NCBI GenBank assembly: GCA_036250225.1
Contig: JAPZLL010000004.1
Span: forward strand, 496,001-560,000
Direction of reading: 5' to 3'
DNA length: 64,000 nucleotides
Origin: Cercophora sp. LCS_1
Lineage: Eukaryota; Ascomycota; Sordariomycetes; Sordariales; Lasiosphaeriaceae
Shown: positions 55,112 through 64,000 of the stretch, piece by piece
Layout: every line of letters starts with the position of its first letter
How positions within the stretch are numbered: the stretch's first letter is position 1
Position numbers and translations under genes: made by a program
Notes under the pieces: generated by a model
Seen by the model: only the letters and a program-made list of their open reading frames with translations
What the model was told of the DNA's origin: nothing
Database searches by the model: none

Positions 55112-57325
55112 ATGTCGACCGAACTGCGCAAGCGGCTGTTGCAAGACATTGCCGAGCTGCAGCAAAACCCCTATCCCAACATCAGACTCCACGTCGACGA
55201 TGAGGACTTGACGCGCATGTGCCTCGTCTTGTCGCCCGAAGGCTTCAAGACCCTCCACCTTACTGTCCGCATCCACGACCAGTACCCCCTGTCGGCACCC
55301 GATATTAGTATGGACACCAATGTCAGGCATCCCAACGTTTTTGGCACCTACATCTGCGCCTCGATCCTAAACACCCAGGAGGGCTATACGCCTGCTTATA
55401 CGCTCAAGGGAATCGCCATTCAGCTGCTCAGTTTCTTTGGGAGCGATTCGATCGAGCAGTCCTACGGCTCAAAAGTCTCTCTGGACAGATACAGAAACCA
55501 AGACACAGAGTTAGACTACGACTTCGTCGAAAGCTGGGATGACCCGCAGCGGCAGCGGTGGCCCAACAACACGTGCCCCAAGTGCAAGTTCAGTGGTGGC
55601 AAGCCTGGCGCTTCGCTCCGCACATCAAGGGCACCTCTTGCCAGCTTCGTCGTTGGAGCCAACTTCTACGACGACGCGAGCACCCCTCCCAAGGGTTCTC
55701 GTCGCTCCCGTCGTTCGCCCCGCTCGCCCTCGGCATCGCCATCTTCCACAAGTTCTGCCTCCACCGTCTCGACAGCGCTCACCGCCGCATCAGAGATCCC
55801 GTGCACCAGGGCTGACCCAGCTCGATTCTTCATCAGCCGGCTCCCCAGCGAGATCCTTCTTCAGATCTCGGAGAGTCTCGTGTTTGAGGATCTGACCAAG
55901 TTCGCTCGCGCCTGGGACCGCGTGAGCGGCTTGATCACCGAGTTTGATGTCATCCGCACCCGCGAACTGCAATGCTTTGTCCTCAAGGAGAACTACACAA
56001 AGCGCAAGCTCGGCGTTGGCGTCTCGGTTGTCCAGGCTGGTCGTCAGGGTACTCTGCAGTCCGAGTTCGACATCCTCTCGGCGGCGGCTTTCACGAGCCA
56101 CGATGTCAGGGCGTCCATCCACAACATTCCCTTCTCCCACTGGCTTCCTCTTCCCATCTCCTACGGGCACTGGCAGAGAGTAAAGGACGACGCCGACGCT
56201 GCTCTCGCGAGCTTGGCAGTGGAGGCTAGGATCGCAAGCCCGACTCTGGTCCTCTACGCTTTCATGAACGATGTCATTGTGCGCCTCAACCGTGACCTCG
56301 ACCAGCGCAACGAGCGGTGGGATGTCAACGCGTCGAAGAGCACGCTTCGACACGCGTCGGAAAAGGCCATCGAGTCGTACTTCCACCTCTTCCACCTCCT
56401 CCTCTGCATGGCAACCAGCAAGCCCAGCATCGTCCGCGACGCCAACAGGATGATCAACTCATTCATGGCCGGCAAGACCAGCAAAGATGACGTTCCCAAC
56501 CTCGGCTATCTCCTCATCGCCCTCCTCATCAGCGACATTGAGCCCACCGAGTCCCTGATGAAGAAGATTGTCACCGAGGCCATCACCCGCAACGTCGTCT
56601 GGCTTCTCGACGCCAAGGGCGCCGGCATGGCCGAGCTGGGCTGTCTCGAGTCGGAGCCCATCTCAGAGTACCGGTTGAAAAAGACCTTTGAGGGAAGTCG
56701 CACCTCCTACCGCCTCCTCATGTTCTCCGAGCTCTTCCGTCGGACAGCGCGCCCTTCACCTCCCAAGGCCGCAGCCACTGTCACATCGACTCCGATGCCG
56801 CAAACCCAGTCGTACAACGCCGCTGCCGCCACCGCAAATCCAAGCCCTGCCGCCACCCGTCCGATCGCAAGGAAGTCCCTCGCTCAACTCCGCGACGAGC
56901 TCTTCAGACGCCACGGTGGTCCCCCGCCCGGTGCAGCAGCCCATCTCGCCTCGGAAGTCCGCCGTCTTCAGCGAATCGACGATTTTCCGAACTTCCTTCG
57001 GGAGATGGGCATCACGATTCCGAGCAGGTCCAACTTTACACAGGTGCTTCGGGATACGGTCAAGGCCAGCGCGGCAAAGGGGTACTCTAGGCCTTTAGGG
57101 GGTTATGTGGCTGCGTCGCTTGCGGTTTTGAGGTTGGACAGGGACCCGGAGATGCAGCGGTCTACGATTCCCAAGGGGTTGGGGGAGTTGCCGTCGTTGG
57201 TCAAGGTGTTAGGTGATCTGGCTAGAGGGCGGATTAGTTTCTTTCCAGTCCGGGACGCGGGTAGGCCGGGTGCTGGGAGGGGTAGCGGGCGTGGGAGACG
57301 ATTCGGGAGCGGAAGGAATAACTAA
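55112..57325 (+). CDS. E2-like (UBC fold) / F-box-like fusion protein
   Basis: This is a 737-residue single-exon protein. Residues 1-150 form a ubiquitin-conjugating fold: ELRKRLLQDIAELQQNPYPN, HDQYPLSAPDI, the HPN motif (73-75) and the catalytic-position Cys82 in GTYICASIL. A CxxC pair (CPKCKF) and a Ser/Arg-rich linker follow. An F-box-like segment starts near residue 241 (ISRLPSEILLQISESLVFED), then a helical region to about 560, an Ala/Pro-rich linker, another helical part and a Gly/Arg-rich tail. F-box proteins normally dock substrates on SCF ligases, while E2s carry ubiquitin. Joining both suggests a self-contained conjugation unit, though E2 activity is unproven. All residues quoted are visible; the combined role is inference. 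Confidence 0.85.
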   Translation: MSTELRKRLLQDIAELQQNPYPNIRLHVDDEDLTRMCLVLSPEGFKTLHLTVRIHDQYPLSAPDISMDTNVRHPNVFGTYICASILNTQEGYTPAYTLKGIAIQLLSFFGSDSIEQSYGSKVSLDRYRNQDTELDYDFVESWDDPQRQRWPNNTCPKCKFSGGKPGASLRTSRAPLASFVVGANFYDDASTPPKGSRRSRRSPRSPSASPSSTSSASTVSTALTAASEIPCTRADPARFFISRLPSEILLQISESLVFEDLTKFARAWDRVSGLITEFDVIRTRELQCFVLKENYTKRKLGVGVSVVQAGRQGTLQSEFDILSAAAFTSHDVRASIHNIPFSHWLPLPISYGHWQRVKDDADAALASLAVEARIASPTLVLYAFMNDVIVRLNRDLDQRNERWDVNASKSTLRHASEKAIESYFHLFHLLLCMATSKPSIVRDANRMINSFMAGKTSKDDVPNLGYLLIALLISDIEPTESLMKKIVTEAITRNVVWLLDAKGAGMAELGCLESEPISEYRLKKTFEGSRTSYRLLMFSELFRRTARPSPPKAAATVTSTPMPQTQSYNAAAATANPSPAATRPIARKSLAQLRDELFRRHGGPPPGAAAHLASEVRRLQRIDDFPNFLREMGITIPSRSNFTQVLRDTVKASAAKGYSRPLGGYVAASLAVLRLDRDPEMQRSTIPKGLGELPSLVKVLGDLARGRISFFPVRDAGRPGAGRGSGRGRRFGSGRNN

Positions 57326-59250
57326 CGAGTTTTGGGAGTTTGGGATGGATATTAACAGGTCCTAAACCGGACTGTCTTCTGGCACACAGATGGTGACGGG
57401 CACGCCCCGGTGAAGAAAGAGAGAGAAAGCTAGGCACACTGGTCGGATTTTTGATACCCAAATTTAGAGAACATTATTCTGTTGAGCTTGTGTTTGGGCG
57501 TTCCTTGCTTGAAAAAATTGAAATTGGGCCAGTTCAGATGTGAGCCGAAGAAGGCGCCCAAGTTTATTTCGGCGTCAGTTGCGCCGTGAGACGATGTGAA
57601 TGATAATGGTGAAGCGGGATGTAAAAAACTCACATGGCGGACACAACACCACAATGATTTGCTATAAGCTAAAAAGCCCATAAAACACAGCTGACCTCCT
57701 GATTCACGCTTTCCCTTCTTGGTGATCAGAACTATTCAACTCACACAACGTGTATACGTCATTGAAGATGTAGTTGTCAGTGCGGAAGGATAACCTCAGG
57801 GTTCAACAAGATCTCATGCCAACACCCCGAGAGGTAGATTCTGTCATGGGATTCGAGCAGCTGTGCAAACAAGGAAAGAAATGGGCAAGGCAGGAAACTG
57901 CTGACCGTCTAATGAGAGGACAAAGACACGAAACGATCTCATTCATTCGGCGAGACTGATAGTCACGAAAAAAAAAGCTCAGAGCCACGCCGGCAGTGTG
58001 CGAGAACGTAAACACCCCGAGGTACAAAAGAAGCTGGAAGAGACAACAATTGTAGCGGGATGTGGTTGATGTTGGAAAAGCAGGTGATGTTCCTAGAAGC
58101 CTAGAGATGGGTTTTAACTTCCGACAACAACTCGCCGTTGCGGTAAAGGCTCTTAAACACGTAACTTTGCAAATCCTTCCTCCAGCAAGTGTGGTCTCAC
58201 CTCTTCTATCAACTGACCCAAAGCTTCCTTTAATCTAGGACATGCAAACAGGAGGTGCGGTGGAGGGTTGTGTACAGCGTATCTCAAAAAACGGAACCGG
58301 AATTCATACGAAAGCACTGCAAGACTTCCCAGGCACCTTTTGGGGTTTAATGATCACTGGCCGCGTCCAGAAGAACTCTGGCGGTACGCCCAGCGCCAAG
58401 GCCAAGAACAAAGCCATGAGGGAGTTATCTGGGTTACACTACACGGCCAACAATTCACCAAACGTCACCATAGTCAAGTGCTAAAAGACCTCCTGCGGAC
58501 CTTGGGTCTCAAGTTTGCAAAAGGCTCTATGCTCCACAATCCGCAGCTCATGCTGACCATCCGGCAAGGCCCCGAAACCCGGGTCAAAATCTCATGGTGT
58601 AGAGATTATGTGAAGAAATAAGTAAAAATTATATGGGCAGTTAAATTTCAAGTTTATGGTGAACACATGGAGATAAGATTTAAAGCCTTTGAAATCCAAG
58701 GATATGAAAGGGGTAGCTGCATCTTTGAAAACTGGGAATCTAGCCGATGAACAAGCTGGTGAAGAGGCGGGGGACTAAGACGGTGAAAATGTTGGTAACT
58801 ATAACAGATACCGGTAATAAATGCGGTAAAGGTTGCAGTGAAAAAGAAAAAGGCTGGCCAGCAGGACGTCAAAGGGGCTGGTGAACATCACAGGTGCCGG
58901 CGGCGGTTGCGGTGAGGATGCGGGAACAATTGCGGCGACGTTTGGAATAGTCGGGTGGAAGGAGTGATGGAGTGGTTCCCTACTATCCAAAGGGACTTCA
59001 CGACGGCTGGGCATCTGGTGGCTCAGGCAACGAGGGAAAGAGTCAACCGGTAGCGGTCAATGCACGAGTGAAAACACCTTCCGCTCACCCTGCCCCGCCA
59101 TAAAATCCCCCGCTCCCTCCTAGCTCTGGACCTTTTTCTTCTTCTTCCAACTCTTCAACCGCAGAGCTACCTAAGCTCTAACCGATTGCATCCATCCAAC
59201 CTCCTGCTGGCTCAGCTGTCAAGACTCCAACCTGCTTCCATCCAACAGAG
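57326..59250. other. Intergenic region with an orphan ORF
   Basis: About 1.9 kb, AT-richer than its surroundings. Only the open frame at 58232-58621 (listed separately) looks coding-like. Confidence 0.5.
58232..58621 (+). pseudogene. Unrecognised coding-like fragment
   Basis: The frame reads CTAYLKKRNRNSYESTARLP, then LGFNDHWPRPEELWRYAQRQ, VIWVTLHGQQFTKRHHSQVL and LRTLGLKFAKGSMLHNPQLM, ending KISWCRDYVKK at a TAA. The composition (Trp, Arg and His in patterned positions) looks like a real protein domain rather than noise. There is no good ATG near the start and no preceding exon was found. It may be a truncated gene, a repeat-family remnant or the last exon of an unseen gene. I do not recognise it. 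Confidence 0.35.
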
Positions 59251-60075
59251 ATGGAATCGTTCCGCGACCTCGACGACCGCAAGGTCCAAGCCGGCTGTAT
59301 CCTGTGCATTCGGTCGGTGAACTAGAAGGTCACCACCAAGCATGCAGAGATGCTCCTCCGCGAGGTGCTCCCCGAGGGTGTTGAGTGCACCTTCCGCTGG
59401 CGCGCCCATCCCTTTGACGGCTTTTCTTTTGATGGCTACGCTGGGTAATTTCCCCTCCTTCCCTCTGCTTGTGTTCGAATATTGACAGGTCTAGTCGTCT
59501 GCACAGCGGCTCGTGCTTCGTTGAGTTCGACAACGCCTCGATCGCCGCCGAGATGTTGAAGGTGCTGAGCTCTGCTACCATCTATGGCCGCGCCATCAGG
59601 GTTCAGGTTGCTCGTCCGCGTATTACTTTCGGCCAAGACCGCTTCCACACCGCCATGACAGAGTGCAGCGTCACCCCTCCTGTCGACTGGGCAAACTCTT
59701 CGACCCATTCCGTTGCCGATTCGGCTTATCACTCCCGCCCCTCTTCTCCGGCACCCAACGCAAAGTTCAAGCCTTTCACAACTGAGCTCTGCTATCATTT
59801 CAGCGGCGTCTTCGACAACAAGATCGTCAGCATCAACGCTGGCGAGACCGTCACCGTGGCCGAGAAGCTGGAGAGTGGTTGGTGGCTGGTCCGCACCCAG
59901 GACGGTCGCCAAGGCTACGTCCCAAGCTACTGGATCGAGGACGAGCAGAAGCCGGCCCAGGTAAGCACATTGCCACAACTCTTTTTGCATAGCTAACTGT
60001 ATGAAGCTCAAGTTCACTGGGGGCTTGCCGCCCAGCCCCAACACAAAGGGGCTGGGCAAGAGCCGCTGGGCCTAG
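59251..60075 (+). CDS. RRM-like / SH3-domain protein, with an in-frame TAG at codon 25
   Basis: There are three exons: 59251-59444, 59489-59960 and 60007-60075. An RRM-like part begins GCILCIRSV and continues VTTKHAEMLLREVLPEGVEC, then SCFVEFDNASIAAEMLKVLS and YGRAIRVQVARP. A linker leads to an SH3 domain (LCYHFSGVFDNKIVSINAGE, ESGWWLVRTQDGRQGYVPSY), followed by a short basic end (GKSRWA). Intron donors GTAATT and GTAAGC and their acceptors fit the frame. Codon 25 is TAG (59323-59325), just after the first beta strand, so the full protein needs readthrough, an atypical 42-nt intron, or a downstream start at ATG CTC CTC (MLLREV). A nonsense mutation is also possible. RRM plus SH3 in one small protein is unusual. 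Confidence 0.6.
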
Positions 60076-61344
60076 GTGCCCACAACCTTCCGTCCGCCGC
60101 ATCGCGCGTCGTAAGGCGCATCCACGATCTTTCCCGGCACCTTCCCAACAGCACAGCCCCTGGTAATCTCGCTGGAAAGTGACGGAGTGGTTGGACGAAG
60201 TTGTCCCTCCCGCGGTACTAAAGAGCACACGGGCAAGAAAAAATTACGTGTACCTAGCTAGATTGCCTGTACCTCCAGCCCCAAGTTTGGGCTGGGGGTA
60301 CATGGCCGAATTGATGCAAGTGTACCATCCCTATGACGTCCGAGTGGGTCATTTAATGCTTCCCGCCAACAAGTGAATTGTGTGCACTGCAAGTGGTCTC
60401 CCCGATCTCAGTCTGATGCATCCAACACTGAGCTTCAAGCCTAGTGACGTGCTATTGACGCATTGAGAAGTGGTTTAGATGCCTTGAAGTTATTCCAAGA
60501 GGCCTCTGACGAACTCAATCACGTCAATGACACCGCGCCACACCGCTTTTGTGTATTGTAGCTGGCGTTGTGTTGCCTCTTGCCGTTCGAGTGTATAGCT
60601 GGCTTTTTTCCCTCCTTGACAAGGAGCATTTGTGTTTGTGTTGTTCACTGGGGCTAACAAGATTCTAGAATCTTGACATTGAGAGCCTGATTGACAATTG
60701 GCCATAACGAGGCCGGAAGATTTGGCTGAATGGTGACGTGTATTATAGGCCCACCTAGTTGCTATAGAGGAATGTGTTTGGTTTCTGTTTCGATGAAGCT
60801 GCAAGCCCTGGGCGTCCAAGTTCTGGTCTTCGCAGCAGCATCGTATCTTTATGTAATAATTTGGCGATTTCACTTCCGCGTATCGTTCGGCAATGTCAGT
60901 TTTTTGTCAAAGGCTGTTGAGGGGATGTGAGACGTTCGTATCGTGTCCAGTCAGATGGTATCTCTTGTCCGTCCTGCGGGGCTTATTAGCGGTGAAGAGG
61001 TTACGCAGGCCACTTTTTTTGTGATGACGATACCACGTGCTTGGCGTGCTTTCAGCTCCGACGAGATGCGTGGTGGCTTGATGATGGCTTGCCGATGGCA
61101 TGTTGCCAAGGGTGGTTCTGGATTTCGGGTCAGGATTCGGTCAAGACCATGATGATATGATGGACGAGGTTGACCTGGAATGGGATGCTAGGTTCAGCAT
61201 GGACAACGCTTGTTTTTGGTTCCTCCCAGGTCGACACCAATACATCGACCAGGATGCTTGAATTCATCCAATTGTAACAACACAATACTATACTCCAACA
61301 ATGCATCGCCACTCTGATTGTCATAACAATCATCACACGGTCCC
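60076..61344. other. Intergenic region with hairpin-forming repeats
   Basis: No gene is seen. Inverted repeats with CAGCCCC/GGGGCTG cores lie at about 60024-60062 (partly in the preceding last exon) and 60278-60301. The perfect palindrome AGATTCTAGAATCT lies at about 60660-60673. Confidence 0.5.
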
Positions 61345-63428
61345 TTACTCTAACCCCATTCGAACTTCGTCTCCCACACCCCAACTCTCCCCTTCCTTCC
61401 CGGCACCCTGTAATGCTAGCCCAATATGTGTCCCCAGGGCCGCCGCATCATCCTCGCTCGCAGCCAGACTCGTCCTTCGACTCCGGTGCGATGAATCCGT
61501 AGGCCTCCTCCGTAGCGTCGTCGACGACGACTTGAGTCTCGACGACTTACTCGACGTCGACAAGATCGAGGCCCCGTCGTAATCGTCCTCGCGCTCCCTG
61601 TCTTCGTCGGTTGTCTGTCTAACCGTGGACTGCGAGTCCATAGCTGATACAGCCACGGATGTAGAAGCCGGCGTGATCTTGGCAGGAATGGGTGTCTGTG
61701 TTGCCTCGGTGGCGGTACCGTTACCGTTGGCGGGTTCCTCATCGACGTCATCTGCCTCGACGAGTTCGGCGTCGCGGTACCATTTCCTTCGTCGGGTCCA
61801 TCGGCCCCAGCCGTCTTGGCCTCGGCGACCGTTTTGCCACTAGGGTTTTGTTAGCTGATGTTCTAGACGGAGAGTAAAAGATGACATGCCTTGTTATCGT
61901 AGTACACCCATCCCATTTTACCGCCTGGGCCGTCATAGTCCCATTGCTTGTCCTTCTCCGCTGAGACGGCCTCATCCGGTACGCCGTCGACCCTCCATCT
62001 GGATCCCTCGACCCACCGCCATCGCATGTGGCTTCCGTCCTCCACCTCGGGCAGCTCAAACTCATCCCGCGGTGGCACACTATTATTGTGCTCGTCCGTC
62101 CACGCCGGTCTTTCGTATGCAAATAAGCTTGTTGTCCAGCCGAGACCGACCCATCTCCTCTGGTTTTCGTAAATGATAAACGTAAATCGCACGCCAGCGT
62201 CGTGTCCGCCACGGGCTCGTCTCAGCGCCTTGGTAAGTTCGGATTCCCTACTCCGTAAGCTCCCCGTTGTTGAGGCCTTGCGCCCTCCCGGAGCTGTGGA
62301 GCTGGTCGTTCTTGAAGATTCGGCAGACAGGGGGGCTGGCGTCGCAACGGTCCTGATCGGTTCCTCGAATTGGAGGCCCGTAACAAGGGCCATGATACGT
62401 CGGATGGCAGCGCTTCGCCAGAGAATAATTCGGGCGACGCGCGTGACGCGGGCATGCCAAGTAAGGATGAGGGTGCCGAAAAGCAGGATGACTCGGCGAG
62501 TGGTGATGATCCGGAGCGGAGGGAGAGTCAGGATAAACCAGAAGGGGGTGCAGAGGAGGATTCGGACGAAAAGAGTGGTGAGCGCCGGCCTGGTCGTGGC
62601 CGAGGTGGGCGTCCGCTGCGTACTGAGGAAATCTGTGAGTTCCAGGAGCGGTTCGAGCAGGATGTTGCACCGTGCTGTGAACTCCTTGAGGTTCTCGACG
62701 ATCTCGTCGAGTGTCTTTTGGTGTCGTGTGTTTGTGATTTCCGAGATGGAGCTCTGGTTCCGCCTATGGCCGTTCACGGCGCCCACGGCGCCTCCCGTAG
62801 CCTTGCCATTCTTGTCTGCCAGGCCATCAACCGTAAGGTTCTTACTCTTGACGGTCCTCTTGCCAGCCGCGGCACCCTTTCCATCCGTTGCCAGCGCAGT
62901 CCCGTCGGCTGTTCCCAGACCCGGCTCGCTCCATCCGCTACTGCTCAACGGACTGAAGCGCCGGCCATACATCCCTCCTATCAGAATCAAGACCAGCACC
63001 ACCGGCCCGGCGAAGCGCACTACCGTGTCGCCATAGAGAACCGCCGCCCAGAACACCACCACGAGCAGGAAGCTCTCCCAGGGATCGCCCGTCGTCCATG
63101 TCAATAACCCCACCAACTTATTCAGCGGCAACAGGAATGGATGACTGTATGCAAGCGCTCGCGTGATCTGTGGTGGTGTCGCAAGCAGCAGCGGCGATTT
63201 CTGATGGACCAGAATTGTGCTCCTCCTCTTGGCTGCGGACGTGGCGCTCGGGGCGGTGGAGCTCAGGGTCGCGGGAGAAAACGAGGCATATGTCGGGATC
63301 GGCTGGGCGCCCGAGAGAATCGAGGGGACTGCGCCATCGTTGGAGTAGAGGTTGCTCGACGACTGCGAGGGGGTAGTCGGTCGGCGCGAATCCAGCGGGT
63401 CGCTGCGCTGGGCGCGAGGGGCGGACAT
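61345..63428 (-). CDS. Peroxisomal membrane peroxin with a dysferlin domain (Pex23/Pex30 family)
   Basis: The product is 677 residues from exons 61890-63428 and 61345-61839. The N-terminus is disordered. Membrane segments follow (LVGLLTWTTGDPWESFLLVV, VVLVLILIGGMYG, LLCTPFWFILTLPPLRIIT), with reticulon-like spacing. The dysferlin parts come next: RFTFIIYENQRRWVGLGWT, then MRWRWVEGSRWRVDG and, across the intron, GWVYYDNKWQNG to GWGRWTRRRKWYRDAELVE. The 50-nt intron 61840-61889 begins GCATGT and ends CCTAG with a GCTAACA branch site, so it is a GC-AG intron. Splicing completes the YYDN-W...GW-R-TRRR-WYRDAEL signature. Such peroxins sit at ER-peroxisome contact sites and control peroxisome number. 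The C-terminal tail is Ser-rich and acidic. Confidence 0.92.
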
Positions 63429-64000
63429 GTGCGAAAGCCAGGGGGGTTCCTACGCCGGAGGCAAGATGAAAACGTCAGCGTGTGTCGGACTCGATCTCAT
63501 GTTCCGCTTCGTGAGCGCAATGTTTGGAAAAAGCCGAGGCGCAGCGCAGCGGTCAGCTTGCGCGGCTTTGCTGGCTGCTGCTCACTGATCGGAAATGCTG
63601 ACCGGACACGACAGACAGCCTCGGATGTCGCGGAGCTTGGGCGCGCAAGTTTGCTGCGACAACCAGAGAAAACGCCTGTTGCTCGTTGACTCCGAACTGT
63701 CGCTATCCGAATCGCAAGAATTCCGATTGTCGTTTTCGTCTCGAGGGCTGCTTTGCTCTGCGCGCTGGCGGTGGAGGCGAGAAGGGGGGAAAGAAGTTGG
63801 AAGAGAACTCACGAATGCAGCCATCAATCGTTCGGCTCCAAGCCCACACCTCGTGGGCGATTCGTCACGTCATAGGCTGCGCGCCCTGACGTCCCTGCTC
63901 GGCAGACCAGGGGAACACAACCCGGCGCGAAAATGGAGGGGAGATCAGGACAAAGCTGGATTAGAAAAATGATGCAAACACTATCGGCAGGGCTGGTCAG
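63429..64000. promoter_or_regulatory. Upstream region of the peroxin gene
   Basis: No gene is supported to the end of the window. The region should contain the peroxin promoter, but no element was identified with confidence. Confidence 0.4.

Noticed and set aside
62173..63107. Overlapping plus-strand ORFs
   Set aside because: They are antisense shadows of the dysferlin-domain peroxin.
1..64000. Secondary-metabolite cluster, mating-type locus or defence system
   Set aside because: Only a P450 end, an NmrA-like remnant and one pheromone receptor are present. There is no backbone synthase, no alpha-box or HMG mating-type gene and no NLR-type gene, so no such system can be supported.

Overview
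The window looks like a chromosomal segment of a filamentous ascomycete (Pezizomycotina, probably Sordariomycetes; the class is inferred from the mix of families). Genes are spaced every 2-3 kb on both strands. They carry short introns of about 45-95 nt with GTRNGT donors, CTRAY-type branch sites 10-20 nt before the acceptor, and CT-rich leaders. Fungal marker families are present: an alpha-factor receptor (STE2), a fungal Tom6, a Tfb6-like protein, DUF1996, a Pex23/Pex30-type dysferlin peroxin and a Ty1/copia retroelement. No tRNA, rRNA, CRISPR array or operon was seen.

Layout. 1-0.73 kb: 3' end of a cytochrome P450. 1.8-3.1 kb: fungal multi-spanning membrane protein. 3.3-4.7 kb (-): broken NmrA-like oxidoreductase. 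5.4-9.0 kb (-): PMC1-type Ca2+-ATPase, sharing a 0.65 kb intergenic region with a transmembrane RING-H2 ligase (9.6-10.5 kb, +). 11.8-13.15 kb: degenerate copia gag/protease, running in the same frame into a proline-rich NucA/NucB-type nuclease-like gene (13.1-14.9/15.2 kb). 15.8-17.4 kb: sulfotransferase-HAD fusion. 17.5-18.0 kb: pyrimidine-rich degenerate repeat. 19.2-24.5 kb: unknown acidic protein (-), tom6 (-), Tfb6-like (+), gamma-glutamyltransferase-like (+). 24.7-27.6 kb: DUF1996 secreted protein, then two small proteins sharing a motif. 27.8-29.4 kb (-): indoleamine 2,3-dioxygenase, divergent from VPS23/TSG101 (30.4-32.4 kb, +). 32.7-43 kb: large disordered protein, STE2, Cys-rich zinc-binding-like protein and BTB protein, all on (-). 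44-53 kb: several lineage-restricted proteins, including a methionine-rich hydrolase-like protein. 55.1-57.3 kb: E2-like/F-box-like fusion. 59.25-60.1 kb: RRM-SH3 gene with an in-frame TAG. 61.3-63.4 kb (-): dysferlin-domain peroxin.

The genes are mainly independent housekeeping functions (calcium sequestration, mitochondrial import, TFIIH, kynurenine/NAD synthesis, ESCRT-I sorting, pheromone sensing, peroxisome maintenance) mixed with fungal orphans. No biosynthetic cluster is evident. The most unusual content is in gene architecture: two GC-AG introns that complete conserved domains, a CAG/TAG tandem acceptor that decides between full-length and truncated protein, three uncommon domain fusions, a retroelement protease fused in frame to a host-like ORF, and a tiny two-exon tom6. 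All splice models were made by eye from splice signals and family continuity. No transcript or database evidence was available.
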